IMG/VR virus record: IMGVR_UViG_3300032462_000100
Coordinates: 1-22,298 of that record
DNA length: 22,298 bases
DNA from: a virus
Reading direction: 5' to 3' (one strand)
The stretch's first letter is position 1. Each line of letters starts with the position of its first letter. The notes below the pieces were generated by a model that was not told the origin of the DNA, did not search any database, and saw nothing but the letters and a program-made list of their open reading frames with translations. Position numbers and translations under genes: made by a program. Below are positions 1 through 5,545 of the stretch, piece by piece.

Positions 1-9
1 GAATACTGC

Positions 10-15
10 TATAAT
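10..15 (+). promoter_or_regulatory. -10 box of a sigma70-type promoter (left part outside window)
   Basis: TATAAT at 10-15; the -35 would lie before the window. The leader after it (ACACT..., then CTAGGAGCAC before the start) matches the leaders of the next two cassettes, so this is the first visible member of that promoter set. Confidence 0.7.
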
Positions 16-49
16 ACACACTTAGACACTAACAGACTAGGAGCACAAG

Positions 50-328
50 ATGACCAACTACACCATGTACATCTACCGGGCAGACCGTCGTACCAAGACG
101 GGTGAGCGCTTGTTCTCTACCACTGTATGGACCAACCGGGACGAGGACGGCATGCGCAGTGAGGTAGCCAACCTGTTCACACTGTACAATCCAGATGCAG
201 GCTGGCGCATTGAATGGTTCCCCACAATGAAGACTGTGAAGAACTTGATGACTGGTGCTAGTATAGAGATCCCACATGACACTCCAAGAAGCTGTGACCC
301 GAGTACAGAATTGTACTGGAGCATGTAG
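50..328 (+). CDS. Small phage protein of unknown function (92 aa)
   Basis: I do not recognise this protein. It starts at ATG 50, with AGGAG ending about 5 nt upstream and a TATAAT box at 10-15, so promoter, leader and start agree. It is a soluble, mixed-charge protein with several Trp and Tyr residues, no membrane segment and no recognisable motif. It is the first of four monocistronic cassettes (50, 392, 693, 1002), each with a private promoter and a similar leader. That layout is typical of phage early genes that act on the host. The stop lies just before the -35 box of the next cassette. Confidence 0.8.
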   Translation: MTNYTMYIYRADRRTKTGERLFSTTVWTNRDEDGMRSEVANLFTLYNPDAGWRIEWFPTMKTVKNLMTGASIEIPHDTPRSCDPSTELYWSM

Positions 329-331
329 AGG

Positions 332-360
332 TTGACTGATTGGGCAAATATTGCTATAAT
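332..360 (+). promoter_or_regulatory. Sigma70 promoter for the 392 gene
   Basis: TTGACT at 332-337 and TATAAT at 355-360, spaced 17 bp. It starts 4 nt after the preceding stop codon, so the cassettes are packed with no spare sequence. Confidence 0.85.
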
Positions 361-391
361 ACTCACATACACCAACACACTAGGAGCCACA

Positions 392-628
392 GTGATCACA
401 GCTACTCAACTCAAAATGCTCACAACCCGCACAGCTGGTGAGCTGACCCACATGATACAAGCTGCAGGATATAAGCGGGACACTTTCCAGGGCAGCAAGT
501 TCCTGGGCATGACCAATGCCAATCAGTTCTGCTATCATGCCAGCTACATTGATGAAGGCGCCCTGCAGGGCTGCAAAGTGTTTGTGTCCATTGACCCTAC
601 TACGGCCAAGGTTACTGCTGACTATTGA
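392..628 (+). CDS. Small phage protein of unknown function (78 aa)
   Basis: Unrecognised. The reading frame is open from a TTG at 332, but that codon is part of the -35 box and the first 60 nt are promoter and leader. I place the start at GTG 392, 5 nt after AGGAG (382-386). The product is soluble, with an N-terminal helical part (Thr/Ala/Gln rich) and a C-terminal part that looks like beta strands ending KVTADY. No catalytic motif is visible. Second of the four single-gene cassettes. Its TGA stop (626-628) directly abuts the next -35 box. Confidence 0.75.
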   Translation: MITATQLKMLTTRTAGELTHMIQAAGYKRDTFQGSKFLGMTNANQFCYHASYIDEGALQGCKVFVSIDPTTAKVTADY

Positions 629-657
629 TTGACAGCTCAGCAGAATCACGCTATAAT
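629..657 (+). promoter_or_regulatory. Consensus sigma70 promoter for the 693 gene
   Basis: TTGACA 629-634 and TATAAT 652-657 with 17 bp between: both hexamers are perfect consensus. It begins at the base after the preceding stop codon. Confidence 0.9.
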
Positions 658-692
658 ATACACATAGACAGCAACACACTAGGAGCGACACT

Positions 693-950
693 ATGAGTGC
701 ATTACAAAACTATGTAGACCAAAAGAATCAATGGGGTGCCATCTTTGGTGATGCGCCCCTCAGCTTGGCCCTGAGTGCAGACCGTCAGCGTATCGCAGGC
801 ATGTTGGACAGCGACCTTAGTCCAGAGAACTTGAGCTGTGATGGCGAGCTCAGCGGTGCAGAACAGAGCCGCAGATACCGTGTGCTCCGCGCCGCGGCCC
901 TGGAGTTAAAGGCTGTGGATCCTACTGTTAAATTTTACGAGTTTGGTTGA
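693..950 (+). CDS. Small phage protein of unknown function (85 aa)
   Basis: Unrecognised. ATG 693 follows CTAGGAGCGAC, the same leader as the neighbouring cassettes. The protein is acidic to neutral and predicted largely helical, with a central segment rich in Asp, Ser and Leu and a helix around residues 55-75 containing paired Arg. No known motif. Its TGA stop (948-950) lies inside the -35 box (TTGACT, 947-952) of the next promoter, so the end of this gene and the promoter of the next share bases. Confidence 0.78.
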   Translation: MSALQNYVDQKNQWGAIFGDAPLSLALSADRQRIAGMLDSDLSPENLSCDGELSGAEQSRRYRVLRAAALELKAVDPTVKFYEFG

Positions 951-975
951 CTGATGGTCCAACCAGTGTTATAAT
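947..975 (+). promoter_or_regulatory. Sigma70 promoter for the 1002 gene, overlapping a stop codon
   Basis: TTGACT 947-952, TATAAT 970-975, 17-bp spacer. The TGA stop of the upstream gene is embedded in the -35 hexamer. Confidence 0.85.
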
Positions 976-1001
976 ACCAATACTAGCAACAGGAGCACAG
1001 T

Positions 1002-1196
1002 GTGAAAAACTTCAGCATGTACACAGAGTCGGGCAATGATGCAGTGGCAGCGGTTGTGCGAGAGGCCAGCATACTTCAATATGATTGGCCCACCACACTT
1101 ACTGCATTGACCAACTTGGCCGAAAGATTCCCCGAAGACTTTGGTGAAGCAACCGATACAGCCGTGCGCGCATGCCGCCAAAGGCCAGCTCCGTAA
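1002..1196 (+). CDS. Small phage protein, C-terminus probably truncated (64 aa)
   Basis: The start is GTG 1002, with AGGAG at 991-995 and a consensus promoter upstream. The first ~55 residues look like a coherent small helical phage protein, ending in a segment reading FGEATDTAVR. The last nine residues (ACRQRPAP and the stop) are Cys/Arg/Pro rich and overlap the reading frame of the HD hydrolase in another frame. I infer that the native 3' end has been lost at a junction near 1160-1175 and replaced by out-of-frame HD-gene sequence. Fourth cassette of the left-hand series. Confidence 0.65.
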   Translation: MKNFSMYTESGNDAVAAVVREASILQYDWPTTLTALTNLAERFPEDFGEATDTAVRACRQRPAP

Positions 1197-1638
1197 ATTT
1201 ACACTGATGCCGTACATCGTGCACCCAGAAGAGGTTGTGCAAATCTTAACTCTTCACAGTGTAGTTGATCCGTACGTCCTCTGTGCTGCATACATGCACG
1301 ACGTCCTCGAAGACACAGAAGTGACTGAAGCAGAAATGCGCAGATGGTTCCCGACGAAGGTTGTTGACCTTGTCCTGCAGGTGACGGACGGCAGCAAGCC
1401 GACAGACGGGCCGCGGCCGGTCCGAAAACAAATTGACCGTGAACACATCGCAGCAGCTTCAGAATCAGGCATGCTAATCAAATGTGCAGATCTAATCAGC
1501 AACACGAGAGATATTGTTGCACATGATGCCGGGTTTGCGAAGGTGTACCTCGAAGAAAAAAAACTACTTCTTGGTGTAATGCATGCAGTGTCCAACACGT
1601 CCCTTTACAAAGAAGCAGCATCATACGTTGAGAGATGA
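1144..1638 (+). CDS. HD-domain phosphohydrolase, RelA/SpoT hydrolase-like; 5' end uncertain
   Basis: A compact metal-dependent HD hydrolase of the type that makes up the (p)ppGpp-hydrolase half of SpoT/RelA and small stand-alone Mesh1-like enzymes. Numbering from TTG 1141, the metal ligands and catalytic pair are all present: H28 (PYIVHP), H53-D54 (YMHDVLEDT) with E57-D58, and D117 (CADLISNTRD) with N121. The entry motif KGQLRK precedes them. Substrate could be an alarmone or another nucleotide. Neither TTG 1141 nor GTG 1144 has a ribosome-binding site, and the helix that normally precedes the GQxRK motif is missing. The frame is closed by a stop at 1108-1110, so the N-terminus is probably lost or comes from a junction with the gene at 1002. 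No promoter of its own was found. Confidence 0.75.
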   Translation: MKQPIQPCAHAAKGQLRKFTLMPYIVHPEEVVQILTLHSVVDPYVLCAAYMHDVLEDTEVTEAEMRRWFPTKVVDLVLQVTDGSKPTDGPRPVRKQIDREHIAAASESGMLIKCADLISNTRDIVAHDAGFAKVYLEEKKLLLGVMHAVSNTSLYKEAASYVER

Positions 1639-1680
1639 CGAGTAGACAATACCACATATGTTTAATTATAAAGGGTGAAT

Positions 1681-1860
1681 ATGAAATCAGTTGAATTTTG
1701 TTATTGGCTACAGGGGTTATTTGAATTGCAAAACCCCAAGTCTCTCAATGCAATGCAAACAAACGAAATCAAAAAGCATCTCGCGATGGTGTTTAAGCAC
1801 GAGATTGATCCGATCATCGGGGCATCACCGGCGACGATCATGGGAACGCTGATGGCATAA
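1681..1860 (+). CDS. Small conserved phage protein, MKSVEFCYWLQG type (59 aa)
   Basis: ATG 1681 is preceded by AAAGGG about 5 nt upstream; a GTG at 1675 is in frame but overlaps that site. The N-terminal signature VEFCYWLQGLFEL, then a helix with IKKHLAMVF, matches my memory of a small protein found in many phages of proteobacteria. Its function is not known to me. It follows the HD gene by about 40 nt and may share its transcript. Roughly 80 nt later the first TTTCGAAA promoter begins a new block. Confidence 0.75.
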   Translation: MKSVEFCYWLQGLFELQNPKSLNAMQTNEIKKHLAMVFKHEIDPIIGASPATIMGTLMA

Positions 1861-1939
1861 GTCGTGACGGCAGTGATTAGGTGTTAACAAACAAGGCTCA
1901 AAAAAGGTCCCGCGGCGGTCGATTTATTTCAAATAACTG

Positions 1940-1968
1940 TTGACATTTCGAAATGATTGTGCTATAAT
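1940..1968 (+). promoter_or_regulatory. Early promoter with TTTCGAAA palindrome (copy 1)
   Basis: TTGACA 1940-1945, TATAAT 1963-1968, spacer 17 bp. The spacer begins with a palindrome that overlaps the -35 box: CATTTCGAAATG. Reference copy for the family at 2160, 2991, 4064, 5178, 5493, 5914, 6679 and 7095. Confidence 0.9.
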
Positions 1969-1994
1969 AGATATTCACAATCGGGAAATAGAAA

Positions 1995-2156
1995 ATGACA
2001 ACGTTTTTCGTATACGGTAAATTCACTGATGACTTTGGTCGCTTTACATTCGATGCCGTGATCACTGATGAACAGCTGGTGGTGTTAAAGAGCTGTGTGG
2101 AGCGAGAAGTTGACGCGGACGTGATCGCTGCGATTTTTGAACAGTATTTCAAATAA
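1995..2156 (+). CDS. Truncated paralogue of the 2216 gene (53 aa)
   Basis: ATG 1995 lies in the same leader (GGGAAATAGAAA) as the downstream copy and behind an identical promoter. Fifty codons align without gaps to the first 50 codons of the 2216 gene (39 identical). Then the frame enters the duplicated promoter and stops at TAA 2154-2156, adding only YFK. It may make a short N-terminal-domain protein, or be a duplication scar that is still transcribed. The frame is intact despite ~20% divergence, which hints at selection but does not prove it. Confidence 0.6.
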   Translation: MTTFFVYGKFTDDFGRFTFDAVITDEQLVVLKSCVEREVDADVIAAIFEQYFK

Positions 2157-2159
2157 CTG

Positions 2160-2188
2160 TTGACATTTCGAAATGATTGTGCTATAAT
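2160..2188 (+). promoter_or_regulatory. Early promoter with TTTCGAAA palindrome (copy 2)
   Basis: TTGACA 2160-2165, TATAAT 2183-2188, 17-bp spacer. Identical over 46 nt to the promoter at 1940. Confidence 0.9.
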
Positions 2189-2215
2189 AGCTATTCACAA
2201 TTGGGAAATAGAAAA

Positions 2216-2566
2216 ATGACGACGTTTTACATATACGGCAAATTCAATGATGGCTTTGATCACTTTCCTTTCGACGCCGTGATCACCGATGAACAGTTAG
2301 TTGTGTTTAAGAGCTGTGTGGCGCGAGAAGATGACGCTGGCGTGATCGCCGCGATTTTTGAACAATTCAATTACGCCGTGTTGGATGCATTGACCGAGGG
2401 TTTCCGGGCAGGGATTATAAATCTCGAACGCCTTGCGAGCGGAATTGCGCAAGTTATCAATACCGAAGAATCGCAGACTGTGATTGCACTTTCGCTCGAC
2501 GAAGCCAAGATTGCGTTTTGTGACAGCGACAGGCCCCTCTTCTCTTATATTGATTTCGATGAGTAA
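2216..2566 (+). CDS. Early phage protein of unknown function (116 aa)
   Basis: Not recognised. The start is ATG 2216; the frame is open further upstream but that part is promoter and leader. The N-terminal ~50 residues (FYIYGKF..., then FDAVITDEQLVVFKSCV) look like a small alpha/beta domain that is duplicated in the gene at 1995. The C-terminal half adds a helix (LDALTEGFRAGIINLERL) and an acidic tail ending FDE. No membrane segment or catalytic signature. Driven by its own strong early promoter. The leader has only a weak GGGAAA ribosome site. The next ORFs follow closely, so this may be the first gene of a short operon running to 2985. Confidence 0.78.
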   Translation: MTTFYIYGKFNDGFDHFPFDAVITDEQLVVFKSCVAREDDAGVIAAIFEQFNYAVLDALTEGFRAGIINLERLASGIAQVINTEESQTVIALSLDEAKIAFCDSDRPLFSYIDFDE

Positions 2567-2642
2567 GCCGAAGCCGGCCGCAGGAAATTTGGATATCAGC
2601 AGCTCGTCCGTGGATCAGGAAAAAATGAGAGGGAGTAAATAA
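2559..2642 (+). CDS. Possible bridging small ORF (27 aa)
   Basis: ATG 2559 overlaps the end of the upstream gene in another frame. The ORF runs 27 codons to TAA 2640-2642, one base before the next start at 2644. It would encode a Ser/Lys-rich peptide (MSKPKPAAGNLDISSSS...). There is no Shine-Dalgarno site; translation would depend on coupling to the upstream gene. It fills the otherwise empty 77-nt gap exactly, which is the main argument for it. It could be chance. Confidence 0.3.
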   Translation: MSKPKPAAGNLDISSSSVDQEKMRGSK

Positions 2643-2643
2643 A

Positions 2644-2985
2644 ATGTACAACCAAAAAGATGTTGATAATTTTGTGCAGCTTGTTATTCAGATTTGCGCG
2701 GAGAGCAATGCCGACATGGCTTCCTGCGAGCTCACACACGGCGACGTTCAGTCAGCTGCTCTGCAGCATATATATGCGCACCAGGACGAGGCCAGCATTC
2801 GCGAGCAAGCAGAAGATATGGCGCACGATATGCTCGATGAATTCGTGGAGAAGTTCCGCCGCGAATTCACTGAGGAAGTAATCAGGGGCATTCGCAAGGC
2901 GGAGTTTACGATGCAGATCTCGACGCGGCCGCGTCGCGCGACGCGGACGTGCGTCGAATACAAGGTGAAATTCTCCGGCGAATAA
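2644..2985 (+). CDS. Helical early phage protein of unknown function (113 aa)
   Basis: ATG 2644 has GGGAG about 8 nt upstream. The protein looks almost entirely helical with many acidic residues (DEASIREQAEDMAHDMLDEFVEKF), so a coiled coil or helical bundle is likely around residues 45-85. It ends with a strongly basic Arg/Thr segment (RPRRATRTCVEYKVKF), possibly a nucleic-acid or partner contact. I do not recognise a family. It is probably cotranscribed with the 2216 gene; a new early promoter begins 5 nt after its stop. Confidence 0.75.
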   Translation: MYNQKDVDNFVQLVIQICAESNADMASCELTHGDVQSAALQHIYAHQDEASIREQAEDMAHDMLDEFVEKFRREFTEEVIRGIRKAEFTMQISTRPRRATRTCVEYKVKFSGE

Positions 2986-2990
2986 AACTG

Positions 2991-3019
2991 TTGACATTTG
3001 TTTCGAAATGATGCATAAT
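2991..3019 (+). promoter_or_regulatory. Early promoter, TTTCGAAA palindrome shifted by 4 bp
   Basis: TTGACA 2991-2996 and CATAAT 3014-3019, spacer 17 bp. Here the palindrome sits 4 bp further from the -35 box and four bases are missing nearer the -10, so overall spacing is kept while the palindrome moves. Confidence 0.8.
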
Positions 3020-3063
3020 GGGTCTGTTGGTTGAGAAATTACTTAATTATTAGGAGAGTTAAA

Positions 3064-3921
3064 TTGGGCCAGGCAAAGAAATACAACGATGGTTTGTCGT
3101 ACTACCAGCGTCAAAAAGCAAAGAAACTCGCTGCAGTAGAGGCAGAGCCGGAAGTTGTCGAGACCGATGCGGAGATCCGCGCGAAACTCACTGAACGATT
3201 CGCTGCGCTCGACACGATTGCAAAACAAACTGTCGACGGCAAGAACAAAGCTCTGATCGTTGCGGGCCCGCCGGGCGTCGGCAAATCACACAACGTGCTC
3301 GCGGCTGCTCGGGCTTTCGAGAAACGTGGCGGCAAGGTTGGAGTGATCAAAGGTTTCGTGCGCCCGACCGGCCTGTATCGGACTTTGATCAATCATTCTG
3401 CTCCGAACGATCTCGTTATATTCGACGACGCTGACTCTGCGTTCAATGATCCAGTTTCACTCAACATGCTGAAAGCTGCATGTGAATTGTCAGACTCGCG
3501 GCGGATTTCGTGGCTGACGGAAACTAATATGGTCGATGAAGAGGGCGAACGTCTTCCTCGCTCGATCGAATACTCCGGCAATATCGTTTTCATCACGAAT
3601 ATGGATTTTCAGAAACTCGTTGATAAAGGACACTCACTCGCTCCGCATTTTGAAGCGTTAATGAGCCGCTCGTTGTACATCGATCTCGGCATGCACACTC
3701 GCCGCGACTGCATAATTCGTATCGAGCAAGTAATTGAGAGCGGTGCGTTGTCTTCGCACGGTATTTCGACGAAAGATTCGCAGGAGATTCTCGAATTCAT
3801 CAACGAGAACAATGAGAAACTTCGTGAGTTGTCCCTGCGGCTCGTTGTGAAGATCGGTGCGTTGAAACGAAACAATCCGAATTCATGGAAAATGCTCGCA
3901 AAAGTAACTTGCTGTAAGTGA
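3064..3921 (+). CDS. AAA+ family ATPase (285 aa)
   Basis: A P-loop ATPase. Counting from the TTG at 3064, Walker A is GPPGVGKSH (68-76), Walker B is LVIFDDAD (117-124), a sensor-1 Asn follows in VFITNMD (N179), and a candidate arginine finger lies in MSRSLYID (R202). This order is that of a compact AAA+ ATPase domain; the N-terminal ~40 residues are charged and probably flexible. TTG 3064 is chosen because AGGAG (3052-3056) sits 7 nt before it; the longer frame from 3031 would translate across the ribosome site. Such ATPases in phages load or remodel nucleoprotein complexes, but the partner here cannot be told. It has its own early promoter, and a small basic protein follows 8 nt after the stop. 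Confidence 0.85.
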   Translation: MGQAKKYNDGLSYYQRQKAKKLAAVEAEPEVVETDAEIRAKLTERFAALDTIAKQTVDGKNKALIVAGPPGVGKSHNVLAAARAFEKRGGKVGVIKGFVRPTGLYRTLINHSAPNDLVIFDDADSAFNDPVSLNMLKAACELSDSRRISWLTETNMVDEEGERLPRSIEYSGNIVFITNMDFQKLVDKGHSLAPHFEALMSRSLYIDLGMHTRRDCIIRIEQVIESGALSSHGISTKDSQEILEFINENNEKLRELSLRLVVKIGALKRNNPNSWKMLAKVTCCK

Positions 3922-3929
3922 GGAACAAT

Positions 3930-4067
3930 ATGAGCTTCAAAAGACGTAGTGTCGAAGTGCACCGCGAATTGCGCACTGCAAAGTACCGGCAGCGCGTCGT
4001 CAAACTGAAGACGGCGTATAAGCGCAAGTCGAAACATGCCAAACAACTTAATGAAATGAGTTGTTGA
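3930..4067 (+). CDS. Very basic small protein (45 aa)
   Basis: ATG 3930 has GAGGA 5 nt upstream and the ORF ends at TGA 4065-4067. Nearly 40% of residues are Lys, Arg or His (FKRRSVEVHRELRTAKYRQR...), predicted as one long helix, so nucleic-acid binding is a fair guess. It is cotranscribed with the ATPase. The stop codon lies inside the -35 box (TTGACC, 4064-4069) of the next promoter. Confidence 0.65.
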   Translation: MSFKRRSVEVHRELRTAKYRQRVVKLKTAYKRKSKHAKQLNEMSC

Positions 4068-4092
4068 CCTTTCGAAAAGATCGTTGTAAGAT
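4064..4092 (+). promoter_or_regulatory. Early promoter, variant palindrome, overlapping a stop codon
   Basis: TTGACC 4064-4069, TAAGAT 4087-4092, spacer 17 bp, with the core TTTCGAAA intact. Weaker -10 than its relatives. The upstream GAAATGAGTTGTTGAC stretch recurs at the 5914 promoter, which drives the paralogous gene. Confidence 0.75.
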
Positions 4093-4150
4093 GTGTACTA
4101 CTGTTGGGAATTAGTTGTTTGAATAACTTAACGGATATGAGGAGTTGAAT

Positions 4151-4675
4151 ATGATGAATGCTGTAATTGATGTTGACAAGGCACTGGCGAACGCCGGCGT
4201 TGTTCGAAAGAAAGGACTTGTTCGCGGCGTGCAGGATGTTGGCACGAAGATTGGGGAGTCTCGCGATCCTCTTGCGACTGCGAATGCTGTGATTGCGTCG
4301 CTCGGCGGCCAAGCGGAAGCTGACGCCCCGACTGCGCGTATCAAAGCGAAGGCTCTCGTTGTTGAAGCGCTGGAAAACAAGGACTTTGACCCCGCGATCG
4401 CGTCTGCAAAGGCGGAAAAGAAGGTTAAGGATCTCAAGAAGTCGGACGGATATCTGTTCGTACAGGACGAAGCTGCGACGGCGACGCCCAAAAAGCGTGG
4501 CCGGCCTGCGTCGGGTTCGAAAAAAGCTGATGCGAAGGCCATCTACGACGCTAACAAAGGTCTGACGGACGGGGAAATCGCACAAACGATCGCGAAAAAG
4601 CTGGGAATCACGTATTCTAATGCGTACTACTACTGCACTCGCGTCTTTCGTGATGCAGTTTCGAAAGCCTCGTAG
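4151..4675 (+). CDS. AT-hook / helix-turn-helix DNA-binding protein, copy A (174 aa)
   Basis: Probable DNA-binding protein. Three parts can be seen: a helical N-terminal domain (~1-105); a linker with an AT-hook core RGRP (116-119) flanked by Lys; and a C-terminal helix-turn-helix-like segment (~127-168, GEIAQTIAKKLGITYSNAYYY). It is closely similar throughout to the gene at 6069 and shares its domain plan with the gene at 19391. I chose ATG 4151, 6 nt after AGGAG (4140-4144); a TTG at 4145 lies in the ribosome site and ATG 4154 is a second possibility. The promoter carries a TTTCGAAA site, so autoregulation is possible. The specific targets are unknown. Confidence 0.8.
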   Translation: MMNAVIDVDKALANAGVVRKKGLVRGVQDVGTKIGESRDPLATANAVIASLGGQAEADAPTARIKAKALVVEALENKDFDPAIASAKAEKKVKDLKKSDGYLFVQDEAATATPKKRGRPASGSKKADAKAIYDANKGLTDGEIAQTIAKKLGITYSNAYYYCTRVFRDAVSKAS

Positions 4676-4692
4676 AATTCTACGAGGGCTTT
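4664..4692 (+). terminator. Hairpin terminator overlapping the end of the 4151 gene
   Basis: AAAGCCTCGTAG / CTACGAGGGCTTT pair around an AATT loop with one bulged G. The TAG stop is part of the stem. A-rich and T-rich flanks on the two sides could let it work in both directions, but the T tract is short. Confidence 0.55.
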
Positions 4693-4873
4693 AAGTCCTC
4701 TTGCGAACCGTGCGGTTCGCCTTGAGGCAGGTAAACGTACCTCTTACGTAGCCTTTAGTCGGGTCAATTCTGTCGCGTGAGGCAGAGTCGTCCCGACTTT
4801 TTCCTTTGCGAGCTTTTATAAATTCGGGGCATTGGCATGGGCCATGGCCATGGCCATGAGCCACGGTCATCAC
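4691..4873 (-). pseudogene. Decayed HNH endonuclease fragment
   Basis: The minus-strand frame contains SRDRIDPTKGYVRGTFTCLKANRTVRKRT, which resembles the C-terminal half of phage HNH endonucleases, where a stretch like LDRIDPSKGY is followed by a strand and RANRxKxDA. Here the segment between the two is too short, the zinc/HNH part before it is not recognisable, and the N-terminal side is a His-Gly repeat made by the GGCCAT repeats on the plus strand. No ribosome site is seen before the GTG/ATG starts. I read this as a remnant of a mobile HNH gene; a short expressed protein is possible but unlikely. Confidence 0.45.
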
Positions 4874-5133
4874 CGTGGTCTGGTTATCACCACGCGCATG
4901 GTTTCGGCCCTATGTCTTGTCACGTCAGCCTTGATACGTGACATCGTGGCGCCACGATGTCAGCGACCACGACTCGTTAACCTTGCCACGTGATATCGAT
5001 GGCATGTGACGCCTCTTTTTTTGTCTTTATTCCGTGTTTTGACGCGTTTCTAGCGATCGCTATCATCATATTGGTGTCAGGCCTCCAGATCTGCATTCGG
5101 ATCGCTTAAAACGTGTTTAAACACGTTTAAACG
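4836..5133. repeat. Palindrome-rich intergenic region
   Basis: Between the genes ending at 4675 and starting at 5236 lie about 560 bp without a convincing intact gene. Direct inspection shows: repeated GGCCATGGCC (4840-4857); hairpin CCACGGT/ACCGTGG (4861-4878); GTCACGT/ACGTGAC (4919-4942); a perfect 24-bp palindrome centred on GGCGCC (4939-4962); TAGCGATCGCTA (5051-5062); a perfect 20-bp palindrome (5109-5128) continuing into further TTTAAAC units to 5141. This could be an origin, a protein-binding array or a decayed mobile element. Confidence 0.6.
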
Positions 5134-5177
5134 TGCTTAAACGAATAGCAGAGTTTCCATATATTCGTGAATAACTG

Positions 5178-5206
5178 TTGACATTTCGAAATGATTGTGC
5201 TATAAT
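5178..5206 (+). promoter_or_regulatory. Early promoter with TTTCGAAA palindrome
   Basis: TTGACA 5178-5183, TATAAT 5201-5206, spacer 17 bp. The core is identical to the copies at 1940 and 2160. Confidence 0.9.
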
Positions 5207-5235
5207 GGTTATAAGTTAATAAAGGAAATTTAAAA

Positions 5236-5496
5236 ATGAGCTCACGTACAGACAAAACCGTTCGACAACTTGCAGTACTGCTTGCAGAAGAGTATTTCCA
5301 AGTCTCACAGAAAATCTATCGAGATAACAACGATTGTGGGCCTGATGAAAGAAGTCGTGTCAGTGAGGCTGACTATGTCTGCTCGCAGATCGAATCGAAC
5401 TTCGAAGCTATCACCGAGGGTGTTGCAGTTGATTTGCTGAATGCCGTAGACAAACAATATAAAAAGCTGTGCACAGCTGCATATAATAATCGTTGA
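5236..5496 (+). CDS. Early phage protein of unknown function (86 aa)
   Basis: ATG 5236 follows AAAGGAAAT about 8 nt upstream. Predicted to be mainly helical: an N-terminal helix (VRQLAVLLAEEYFQVSQKIY), a polar charged loop with two Cys (DCG and YVC), then a second helical part ending in KKLCTAAYNNR. No family recognised. The TGA stop (5494-5496) is inside the -35 box of the next promoter (5493-5498), so the gene is exactly fitted between two early promoters. Confidence 0.75.
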   Translation: MSSRTDKTVRQLAVLLAEEYFQVSQKIYRDNNDCGPDERSRVSEADYVCSQIESNFEAITEGVAVDLLNAVDKQYKKLCTAAYNNR

Positions 5497-5521
5497 CATT
5501 TCGAAATGATTGTGCTATAAT
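5493..5521 (+). promoter_or_regulatory. Early promoter with TTTCGAAA palindrome, overlapping a stop codon
   Basis: TTGACA 5493-5498, TATAAT 5516-5521, spacer 17 bp. The leader that follows (AGCTATTCACAATCGGGAA) is nearly the same as after the 2160 promoter, so promoter and leader were copied together. Confidence 0.9.
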
Positions 5522-5545
5522 AGCTATTCACAATCGGGAATAGAA

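Larger units (their letters stand above)
1925..2364 (+). repeat. 220-bp tandem duplication (promoter plus 5' part of a gene)
   Basis: Bases 1925-1970 and 2145-2190 are identical (46 nt, promoter core). The similarity continues at lower identity through leader and coding sequence, giving two head-to-tail units of about 220 bp. The left unit carries only the first ~50 codons of the gene; the right unit continues into the full gene. The first 50 residues match at 39 positions, so the duplication is old, while the promoter copies have stayed identical. Confidence 0.85.

Noticed and set aside
332-391. Upstream in-frame TTG start giving a longer protein for the 392 gene
   Set aside because: The TTG is part of the -35 box, and promoter, leader and AGGAG all lie inside the extra 20 codons; GTG 392 is correctly placed after AGGAG.
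3609-4585. Long minus-strand reading frames (145 and 261 aa) opposite the ATPase and the AT-hook gene
   Set aside because: Shadows of real plus-strand genes; no ribosome sites, Arg/Ser/Phe-rich composition, and they cross a terminator and a promoter.
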